From: DASWNP01 sp035537095
Lineage (GTDB): Bacteria > Acidobacteriota > Blastocatellia > Pyrinomonadales > Pyrinomonadaceae
Reading direction: 5' to 3'
DNA length: 9,036 nt
Assembly: GCA_035537095.1 (NCBI GenBank)
Contig: DATLMV010000096.1
Span: 1 to 9,036 of the forward strand
Of the stretch, positions 1 through 5,401 are shown one piece after another. The notes under the pieces are model-generated. The model was not told where the DNA came from, did no database searches, and saw nothing but the letters and a program-made list of their open reading frames with translations. Position 1 is the first letter of the stretch; the number at the start of each line of letters is the position of its first letter. The position numbers were made by a program, and so were the translations under genes.

Positions 1-41
1 TCCTTTCATCCCTCATCCCTCATCCTTCATCCCTCTTTCTT
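1..41. repeat. Heptamer tandem repeat abutting the first gene
   Basis: Imperfect tandem copies of a 7-base unit (CATCCCT and close variants such as CATCCTT) fill the bases before the first start codon. About five units are visible and the array is cut by the window edge. The top strand is almost pure pyrimidine. No Shine-Dalgarno sequence separates the array from the ATG at 42. In other gaps of this window such arrays come as two opposing arms, so the partner arm (AGGGATG-like) probably lies just left of position 1; that is inference. Confidence 0.75.
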
Positions 42-896
42 ATGACTCCTTCGGACAAAATCGCGGCGCGAAAGACGCGGGAGCATTTTGCTTGGATGGT
101 GCGGCAGCCGGAGGCGGCGATTGATCTGGCGCACGCTGCGCTGCTCGTCGCCGCCGAGGAGGAGCCGCGTTGCGACGTGTCGCGTTGGCGTGCGGTGTTG
201 TATGAGTTGGGCTTGGAAGCGCGTGAGCGTGTCGCCGCGCGGCGAGACGAGCCGGTCGCGGCGTTGAACGATTACGTCTTCGGGGAGTTGGGCTTCGAGG
301 GCAACCGGAGCGAGTATTACGACGTGCGCAACAGCCTGCTCAATCAAGTGCTTGAGCGACGCACGGGGATACCGATCACGCTCTCGCTGGTCTATATGGA
401 ACTCGGGCGGCGGGCCGGTCTGCACGTCGAGGGCGTGGGGATGCCCGGCCATTTTATCGTCCGCGTGCGACAAAGCGCGGAGGCCGGGCGCGCGACGCTG
501 GTTGACCCGTTTGCCGGGACGCCGCTGGACGAAGACGACTGCCAGCAGCGTCTCGACCAGATTTACGGCGGTCAGGTTCCGCTCGCGGACGAACACCTGC
601 GCGCGCTCGCGCCGCGACAAATTCTCGTCCGCCTCCTGCGCAACCTCAAGGCCATCTACACGCAGACGCATCTCTACCGCAACGCGCTCTCGACCGTCGA
701 ACGCATTCTCATCATCGCCCCGCGCGCCGCCGACGAACTGCGCGACCGCGCCATGCTGCTCGCGCAACTCGACCGCCTCGACGAAGCCATCGCCGACCTC
801 CAAATCTATCTCGAACGCTCGCCCCGCGCGGGCGACGCCGAACAGATGCGCGAAACGCTCAAGCGGCTGCAAATCCGTCGGGCCATGCGGAATTGA
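42..896 (+). CDS. SirB1-family transglutaminase-like/TPR protein
   Basis: A 284-residue cytosolic protein with no signal peptide or membrane segment. Residues about 75-165 match the SirB1 / Transglut_core2 family: the stretch YYDVRNSLLNQVLERRTGIP (92-111), then ITLSLVYMELGRRAG, then PGHFIVR (135-141) and VDPFAG (154-159). His137 and Asp155 sit where the transglutaminase-fold His and Asp are expected. The position normally holding the catalytic Cys appears to be Ser/Thr, as is common in this family, so enzyme activity is doubtful. Residues about 205-265 form a TPR-like helical hairpin (LYRNALSTVERILIIAP, then LDRLDEAIADLQIYLERSP). Members in other bacteria are conserved but poorly understood; the name comes from a Salmonella invasion-regulator locus. 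Length is normal for the family. The ATG at 42 follows a pyrimidine repeat without a visible ribosome site, and no better start exists downstream. The family call is strong; the cellular role is unknown. Confidence 0.88.
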   Translation: MTPSDKIAARKTREHFAWMVRQPEAAIDLAHAALLVAAEEEPRCDVSRWRAVLYELGLEARERVAARRDEPVAALNDYVFGELGFEGNRSEYYDVRNSLLNQVLERRTGIPITLSLVYMELGRRAGLHVEGVGMPGHFIVRVRQSAEAGRATLVDPFAGTPLDEDDCQQRLDQIYGGQVPLADEHLRALAPRQILVRLLRNLKAIYTQTHLYRNALSTVERILIIAPRAADELRDRAMLLAQLDRLDEAIADLQIYLERSPRAGDAEQMRETLKRLQIRRAMRN

Positions 897-961
897 ACGG
901 AAGTCCAAAGTCGCAAGTCCAACGTCCAACGTCGCAAGTCCAAAGTCAGAAATTGAGTGTA

Positions 962-980
962 GAATCTGTTAACAGGATTC
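962..980. repeat. Small palindrome (GAATC/GATTC)
   Basis: GAATC, TGTTAACA, G, GATTC: a palindrome with one extra base, centred on TGTTAACA, inside the larger inverted-repeat element. It could be the first of three inner hairpins or an operator-like site. Function unknown. Confidence 0.5.
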
Positions 981-995
981 GATATGGCGTGTTAA

Positions 996-1035
996 TTTTG
1001 AGACTCAAAACCGACAGCGACTTTGAGACTCAAAA
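996..1035. promoter_or_regulatory. Twin TTTGAGACTCAAA palindromes, possible operator
   Basis: Two near-identical palindromes, TTTTGAG-A-CTCAAAA at 996-1010 and TTTGAG-A-CTCAAA at 1022-1034, start 25-26 bases apart. The sequence between them is also partly repeated (AAAACCGACAGCGAC against AAAAACAGCCATTGAC). Paired palindromes at this spacing, 70-100 bases before a start codon, would suit a dimeric repressor, but they may simply be hairpins of the repeat element. Regulatory function is inference. Confidence 0.35.
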
Positions 1036-1103
1036 ACAGCCATTGACTACGGACGGCGGGCTTTGACTTTGGACGTTGGACTTTCGGACTTTGGACTTAC
1101 TGA

Positions 1104-2774
1104 ATGAATTTTCTAGATATTCTCCGTCTGGCGTGGCGCAATCTGCGTGAGTCGAAGTTGCGCGCGGGGCTGACGACGATGGGCGTGATCGTCGGGGTGG
1201 CGGTGATTGTAACGATGGTTTCGTTCGGTCTGGGTTTGCAGCGCAACACCGTCGAACGCTTCGCAGACCTCGACCTCTTCAACGAGATAACCGTCCACGG
1301 GCGCGACATCGAAAGTCTCTTGATGGCGCAGATCGAAAAGCGTGCGCGCGGCGATGCGTCGGCGAGCGCGTCGCCCGAAAGTGACGATAACGGCGCGGCT
1401 GAAGGCGACCGGGAGGGCGGTCAAAAATCTGACGGCGGCGGGCCGGATAATAGAAGGGTGGGCGCGGACGGGCGCGTCGTGCATTCTTCAAAACGCGCGT
1501 TGGACGACGCGGCGATTGAGGAGATTTCAAGAATCGCGGGCGTCAACTACGTCGAGCCGAACGTCATCTTCACGTCTTACGTGCGCGTTGACGGGAATCT
1601 CCGGCAGCAACTCGTCGGCGGCGCGCTCGTGCCGAACTCCGCGACGCGTTTCAAGAGTTTCGCCGCCGGAGGGATGTTGAGCGCGCCCGATGCGGAGGAG
1701 GCTCTGGTTGATGCCCTGTTCCTCGACGCCTTCGGTTTCAAGAATGCGCAGGACGCCGTCGGCAAGACCATCGAACTGCTCGCGCCGCCGGAGAGTGGCA
1801 GGAGTGCGGCGCAAAGTGGCGGCGACAAAGCGACGGGAAAAGAGAACCAAGCCGGAACGAGCAAAGAGAGCAAATCATCAGAAGCGGCAGCGACGGGCGG
1901 AGGCGAGGAAGCGGCGACGGACGAAGGGCCTTTGAGCTTTTTCGGTCTGCCTCTTGAGGGCGGGGAAGGCGACGACGCGCCGGACGCGGGCGGCGGATTG
2001 GTGGCGCAGAGGTTTCGCATCGTCGGCGTGTTGAAGGACGAGTTGGAGGGGTCTGAAGGGTCGCGCCGGACGCGTTTTCGAGGGTTGATGCCGGTGGCGG
2101 GTATCTACGTGCCGCTCCGGTTTGCGCGCGAGTTGGCGGGCACGCAGCAGGGAACTCTGGAACGCGTCGCGGAGACGCTGGCGCGGCAGAGCGGCGTCAT
2201 CGGCGCGGAGGAGAGCAAGGGTTATCAATCGGCGACGGTGCGGGTGGAGAATCCCGTGCTCGTCAAAGACGTGACGAAGCGTCTGGACGAGATGGGTTTC
2301 AGTTCCTTCAGCATCTTCTCCCAACTCGACGAGATACGCACCTTCTTCCTCATCGTCAACGCCGCGCTCGGACTCTTGGGCAGCATCTCGCTGCTCGTCG
2401 CCTCGTTCGGCATCGCCAACACGATGATCATGTCCATCCTCGAACGCACGCGCGAGATCGGCATCATGAAGGCCATCGGCGCGGAAGACCGCGAGATAAA
2501 GTTGATCTTCTTCGTCGAGGCGGCGGTTATCGGGCTGGCGGGCGGCATCCTCGGCGCGCTCGTCGCGTGGGGCTTCGACAAACTGGCGAACCGTCTCATC
2601 TACGAGTTTGTGCTCAAGCCGAAGAACGCATCCTTCATTGACTTCTTCTCGCTGCCGCCCTATCTCTGGCTCGGCGCGATTCTGTTCGCCATGGCCGTCG
2701 GCATCCTCGCCGCGCTCTACCCGGCGGCCCGCGCCGCGCGCATAGACCCCGTGCGCGCTCTGCGACATGATTAG
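1104..2774 (+). CDS. MacB/FtsX-type ABC transporter permease
   Basis: A 556-residue inner-membrane protein of the MacB/FtsX permease type. A first membrane helix at about 22-46 (LTTMGVIVGVAVIVTMVSFG) follows the typical cytoplasmic start WRNLRESKLR. A large extracytoplasmic domain (about 47-410) follows, then the FtsX core with three helices at about 413-443, 466-490 and 519-540. The cytoplasmic loop ERTREIGIMKAIGA (447-460) and the end RIDPVRALR are diagnostic. MacB permeases use energy from an ATPase partner to move the periplasmic domain, exporting substrates or acting on envelope lipids and peptides. No ATP-binding subunit is encoded here, so the partner must be elsewhere. The protein is longer than the usual 400 or so residues because of two hydrophilic low-complexity insertions, about 79-126 and 226-300, rich in Gly, Ala, Glu, Asp, Ser and Lys. 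No Shine-Dalgarno is visible before the ATG; the repeat element's right arm ends five bases upstream. Substrate unknown. Confidence 0.9.
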   Translation: MNFLDILRLAWRNLRESKLRAGLTTMGVIVGVAVIVTMVSFGLGLQRNTVERFADLDLFNEITVHGRDIESLLMAQIEKRARGDASASASPESDDNGAAEGDREGGQKSDGGGPDNRRVGADGRVVHSSKRALDDAAIEEISRIAGVNYVEPNVIFTSYVRVDGNLRQQLVGGALVPNSATRFKSFAAGGMLSAPDAEEALVDALFLDAFGFKNAQDAVGKTIELLAPPESGRSAAQSGGDKATGKENQAGTSKESKSSEAAATGGGEEAATDEGPLSFFGLPLEGGEGDDAPDAGGGLVAQRFRIVGVLKDELEGSEGSRRTRFRGLMPVAGIYVPLRFARELAGTQQGTLERVAETLARQSGVIGAEESKGYQSATVRVENPVLVKDVTKRLDEMGFSSFSIFSQLDEIRTFFLIVNAALGLLGSISLLVASFGIANTMIMSILERTREIGIMKAIGAEDREIKLIFFVEAAVIGLAGGILGALVAWGFDKLANRLIYEFVLKPKNASFIDFFSLPPYLWLGAILFAMAVGILAALYPAARAARIDPVRALRHD

Positions 2775-2779
2775 AATCA

Positions 2780-2883
2780 GGGAAAAGGGGAAACGGTTAA
2801 AGGGGGAAAGGTTAACAGGGCAAGAAGGTAAGAAAGCAGTCGGGCTTTGACCCTTTCGCGTTTCAACCTTTCCCCCTTTTCCC
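2780..2883. repeat. Purine/pyrimidine inverted repeat, possible terminator
   Basis: The gap after the permease holds a G/A-rich left arm and C/T-rich right arm. AAAGGGGGAAAGGTT (2799-2813) pairs perfectly with 2865-2879 (15 bp, 51-base spacer). A second left copy, GGGAAAAGGGG (2780-2790), can pair with the outer right arm up to 2883. The left arm alternates GGGAAAC/GGTTAAA-like units close to a 7-base period. It may attenuate read-through from the permease, but it is not a classical short-loop terminator. Confidence 0.65.
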
Positions 2884-2902
2884 AGTCCAGACTTGAATAC
2901 GT

Positions 2903-2906
2903 GAGG
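2903..2906 (+). promoter_or_regulatory. Ribosome binding site of the acetyltransferase
   Basis: GAGG, within GTGAGGG, ends five bases before the ATG at 2912. This supports that start over internal alternatives. Confidence 0.55.
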
Positions 2907-2911
2907 GCACA

Positions 2912-3391
2912 ATGATTCGAGAGTACAGGCCGGAGGATGCCGCGCAGCTTGAGGAGTGCAACGTCGAGTTGCAGGACTTCCAACGCCGCATAGACCCTCA
3001 TCAACTCGACGGTCGCGCGCTCGCTCCGAGATACGTCGCATACATCTTCGAGCGTTGCGCGGAGACTGACGGGAAGGTGTTCGTCGCGGAGTTGGACGGG
3101 CAGGTGGTCGGCTTCATCTCCGTCTGGGCGAAGGTCAAAGCGACGGCGATAGAAGAGGAAAGTTATGAGTTCGCGTACGTCTCCGATCTGGCCGTGATGC
3201 CCGGCTACAGGGGGCGCGGGATCGGGCGCGCGTTGCTGCGCGCGGCGGAGGATTACGCCGTCGGGCAGGGCGCGACTATCCTGCGCATCGGCGTGCTCGC
3301 CAAAAACGAGGTCGCGCGAAAACTGTATCTCGACTACGGCTTCGAGGAACGCTTTGTCGCGCTCACGAAAAATCTACACGCTAAGGGATGA
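2912..3391 (+). CDS. GNAT-family N-acetyltransferase
   Basis: A 159-residue soluble protein of the GCN5-related acetyltransferase fold, which moves an acetyl group from acetyl-CoA to an amine. The acetyl-CoA pyrophosphate loop is clear: VSDLAVMPGYRGRGIGRALL, with R100-G-R-G-I-G105 as the R-x-x-G-x-G signature. The preceding beta strands (KVFVAELDGQVVGFISVW, about 55-72) and the late motif NEVARKLYLDYGFEE (132-146, with Asn132 and Tyr139 in the usual positions) complete the fold. The N-terminal MIREYRPEDAAQLEE is the standard first strand and helix. Length is typical. The acceptor substrate cannot be told from sequence; it could be a protein N-terminus, a small amine or an antibiotic-like compound. 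It lies 63 bases before the deacetylase on the same strand, so the two may share a transcript, although no functional link is evident. Confidence 0.9.
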   Translation: MIREYRPEDAAQLEECNVELQDFQRRIDPHQLDGRALAPRYVAYIFERCAETDGKVFVAELDGQVVGFISVWAKVKATAIEEESYEFAYVSDLAVMPGYRGRGIGRALLRAAEDYAVGQGATILRIGVLAKNEVARKLYLDYGFEERFVALTKNLHAKG

Positions 3392-3443
3392 ACGCGGAAC
3401 TCAAAGCGCGCCCGCGCGTGAAATTGTTTTATCACTCGACGAA

Positions 3444-3450
3444 AGGAAGG
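3444..3450 (+). promoter_or_regulatory. Ribosome binding site of the deacetylase
   Basis: AGGAAGG lies four bases before the ATG at 3455 and is the strongest Shine-Dalgarno seen in the window. It fixes the start directly ahead of the signal peptide. Confidence 0.6.
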
Positions 3451-3454
3451 AAAG

Positions 3455-4468
3455 ATGCACCACTTGAGAGGCCGGGAGACTGTCGCCGTCGTGTTCTGTC
3501 TGCTGCTGCTGTCGTCGTCGGGCGCGGCGACGTTCGCACAGTCGCGGGAGACTAAGCCTGTCGCGGCGCAACGCTCCGTCGCCGTCACCTTCGACGACCT
3601 GCCCGCCACCTCTCCTTCCGCCGACCCGCGCGCCGTTCGGGAGATGACGCGGACGCTGCTCGGTCGCGTCACGTCGAACAGAGTCCCCGCCGTCGGCTTC
3701 GTCAACGAAGGCAAGCTCTGGCGCAACGGGAAGGCCGACGACGCGCTCGTCGCCACGCTCAAGATGTGGCTCGACGCCGGACTCGAACTCGGCAATCACA
3801 CATACTCGCACCCGGACTTGAACACGACGCCGCTCGACGCTTATCAAGCCAACGTCGTTGACGGCGAGAAGCACACGCGCTCTCTGATGGAGCGGAAGAA
3901 GTTGAAGCTCCGTTATTTCCGCCATCCGTTCCTGCACGCCGGAGCGACGCCGGAGACGAAGCGGGCCTTCGAGAAGTTTATCGCCGCGCGCGGCTACCGG
4001 GTCGCGCCCGTCACGATAGACAACGACGAATACGTCTATGCCGCCGTCTATCAGGAGGCCAAAGAGAGCGGCGACGCGCAGACGATGCGGCGCGTCGCCG
4101 AAGCTTACATCCCTTACATGGAGGTCATGTTCGAGTTTTACGAAAAGTATTCAAGGGAGACGCTTGGCTACGAAATCCCGCAGGTGCTCCTGCTCCACGC
4201 CAACGAACTCAACGCCGATACCTTCGACCAACTGGCCGCGATGATGAAGCGCAGGGGCTATCGTTTCGTCACGCTCGAAGAGGCTCTGAAAGATCAAGCC
4301 TATCGTCTGCCCGACACGTACGCGGGCCGTCGCGGACTCTCATGGCTGCACCGTTGGGCCGTCACGAAAGGCTCGGAGAAGAACCCGCAGCACCCGTCGT
4401 ATCCCGACTGGCTGCAAAAACTCTATGACCGGCGCGAAGCGCGTTTGCGAAACAGCAGAGGACGTTAG
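3455..4468 (+). CDS. Secreted polysaccharide deacetylase (NodB/CE4 fold)
   Basis: A 337-residue exported enzyme. A short basic start and hydrophobic core (VAVVFCLLLLSSSGAATFA, about 10-28) form a signal peptide with likely cleavage near AQS (28-30). The NodB motifs appear in order: TFDD (45-48; Asp47 probable base, Asp48 metal ligand), the metal-binding H-x-x-x-H in NHTYSHP (His115, His119), RYFRHPF (153-159) lining the active site, and LLLHAN (246-250) with the late catalytic-site His248. The family removes N-acetyl or O-acetyl groups from envelope or extracellular sugars such as peptidoglycan, chitin-like polymers or GlcNAc polymers. The triad is intact, so the enzyme should be active on some acetylated glycan; the exact substrate is unknown. 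The segment 200-240 (aromatic and Glu-rich, PYMEVMFEFYEKYS) is a helical insertion between motifs 3 and 4. The C-terminal 45 residues are basic and not part of the core fold. Confidence 0.9.
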   Translation: MHHLRGRETVAVVFCLLLLSSSGAATFAQSRETKPVAAQRSVAVTFDDLPATSPSADPRAVREMTRTLLGRVTSNRVPAVGFVNEGKLWRNGKADDALVATLKMWLDAGLELGNHTYSHPDLNTTPLDAYQANVVDGEKHTRSLMERKKLKLRYFRHPFLHAGATPETKRAFEKFIAARGYRVAPVTIDNDEYVYAAVYQEAKESGDAQTMRRVAEAYIPYMEVMFEFYEKYSRETLGYEIPQVLLLHANELNADTFDQLAAMMKRRGYRFVTLEEALKDQAYRLPDTYAGRRGLSWLHRWAVTKGSEKNPQHPSYPDWLQKLYDRREARLRNSRGR

Positions 4469-4531
4469 ACAGACAAGAGACGCGGCGCGCGAGTGAGACG
4501 CAGCGATGCGGCGACGAAAGTAAAAGCTAAA

Positions 4532-4601
4532 AGCCGGAAGTCAGGCGGACGGAAGTCGTATTTGAATACAACTTCCGTCCAGCTCATTCTGACTTCCGGC
4601 T
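4532..4601. terminator. Long hairpin between convergent genes, likely bidirectional terminator
   Basis: The outer stem pairs AGCCGGAAGTCAG (4532-4544) with 4589-4601 (13 bp). The inner stem pairs GGACGGAAGT (4547-4556) with 4571-4580 (10 bp), capped by GTATT/AATAC (4558-4562 with 4565-4569). The right side is followed by GATGTTTTGTT. It lies between the ends of the plus-strand deacetylase and the minus-strand zinc-ribbon gene, where a two-way terminator is expected. The GGAAGTC core recurs 14 bases apart on the left (4537, 4551), and ACTTCCG recurs 21 bases apart on the right (4571, 4592), matching the heptad rhythm of the other gaps. Confidence 0.7.
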
Positions 4602-4610
4602 GATGTTTTG

Positions 4611-5186
4611 TTAACCGGCGATTGGTTTGCCGCAGCGATTACAGAAGCGTGCGGAGGCGTCCTTCTGCATCGCGCCGCAGGATTCGCAGGAACGCCCGAC
4701 GCGCATGTCCGCGCCGCAGGTCGAGCAGTATGCGGAGTTGGAAGTGACGACCGAGCCGCACGTCCCGCAGCGACCGGGCAGCGGCGGCACGTAGCCTCCG
4801 GCCTTGCGCGCGATGTGCGTCTCGATAATCTTCCAAGCGTCTTCGGTGAGTTTATATTGCCAGTATGCGCCGAGCGCGGGCAGGGCGATCAGGAGGCCCA
4901 TCGAGAGAAACATGGCGACGGCGGCGACCGCCGCTTTGTCGAGCCACTTCTGCATCCCGATTTCGACGCGCGTGCCGCCGTGCTCCGGCGTGACCTTGAT
5001 CGTCAGCGCGGTGGAGAGTCCCGTCAAATCGCGCAGCGTGCCGGTCTTGCGCGCCTGCAAGACGGCGGTCGCGGAGACTTGCATCGTCTGCACTTCGTAG
5101 GCTTCGTCGCCCGCGAAGAGTCGCTGCAACTCCGACAACAACTGCGGCACATCGGCCTCGACGCCCGGATAGAATCTGTTATCCAT
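4611..5186 (-). CDS. Membrane protein with C-terminal double zinc ribbon
   Basis: A 191-residue protein read on the minus strand. Residues 1-80 form a small soluble alpha/beta domain (EVQTMQVSATAVLQARKTG, then LRDLTGLSTALTIKV and TRVEIGMQKWLDK). One hydrophobic helix follows (about 84-108, AAVAAVAMFLSMGLLIALPALG). The C-terminus carries two zinc knuckle pairs: Cys140, Cys143, Cys154, Cys157 and Cys167, Cys170, Cys182, Cys185, each C-x2-C spaced as in double zinc ribbon (DZR) domains. Proteins of this layout are widespread and mostly uncharacterised; the ribbons probably mediate protein or nucleic-acid contact. An AAGG (complement at 5192-5195) ends five bases before the ATG. The gene is convergent with the deacetylase and divergent from the peptidase. 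Fold assignment is firm; the function is unknown. Confidence 0.85.
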   Translation of the reverse strand: MDNRFYPGVEADVPQLLSELQRLFAGDEAYEVQTMQVSATAVLQARKTGTLRDLTGLSTALTIKVTPEHGGTRVEIGMQKWLDKAAVAAVAMFLSMGLLIALPALGAYWQYKLTEDAWKIIETHIARKAGGYVPPLPGRCGTCGSVVTSNSAYCSTCGADMRVGRSCESCGAMQKDASARFCNRCGKPIAG

Positions 5187-5401
5187 AATTGCCTTTTGAA
5201 ACTTCCTTTCCTAACCTACAGTCTCGAACCGTTTTCGCGTACACTTCCATTCTACGCTAAAAAGCGCACGGTAGTTCAGTCCAACCGGAGACGCGCGAGC
5301 GACACGTTCATGCGGCGAGACGAAGATGACATCTGTCCGTCGTTGATCATTGAATCTTCGCCGCTTCCGCCCGCGTCTCGCTCTGATGGAGTCAAAACTC
5401 G
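5187..5401. promoter_or_regulatory. Divergent intergenic region with presumed promoters
   Basis: This 215-base gap separates two outward-facing starts, so it must hold promoters for both genes if they are transcribed singly. I see no convincing sigma-70 boxes. Small hairpins are present: GCGTA/TACGC (5237-5241 with 5253-5257) and CGCT/AGCG around AAAA (5255-5266). Unlike most of the other gaps it has no heptad arrays or long inverted arms. GGAG at 5388-5391 is a plausible ribosome site for the peptidase start at 5402. Confidence 0.45.

Larger units (their letters stand above)
901..1098. repeat. Heptamer inverted-repeat element with inner palindromes
   Basis: The left arm (901-949) is seven 7-base units of the AAGTCCA type (AAGTCCA, AAGTCGC, AAGTCCA, ACGTCCA, ACGTCGC, AAGTCCA, AAGTCAG). 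The right arm (1062-1098) is the complementary TGGACTT type. Pairing: 901-912 with 1087-1098 (12 bp), 915-929 with 1069-1083 (15 bp) and 931-933 with 1065-1067, so about 30 pairs with one small internal loop and one mismatch. Between the arms lie three smaller palindromes (962-980, 996-1010, 1022-1034). The element fills nearly the whole gap and ends five bases before the permease ATG. Confidence 0.85.

Noticed and set aside
352..972. 206-codon plus frame overlapping the first gene
   Set aside because: Arg/Ser-rich shadow of the SirB1-type gene that runs into the heptamer array.
901..1098. CRISPR array
   Set aside because: The units are 7 bases, contiguous and without unique spacers; no cas gene is present.
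1878..3041. 387-codon minus-strand frame over the permease end and acetyltransferase start
   Set aside because: It spans two genes and a repeat-filled gap, is charged low-complexity sequence, and both plus-strand genes have clear motifs.
5187..5401. Specific -35/-10 promoters for the divergent genes
   Set aside because: Candidates such as TTGATC at 5344 or TTCGCG with TAAAAA near 5258 lack a convincing partner box, and promoter rules for this phylum are uncertain.
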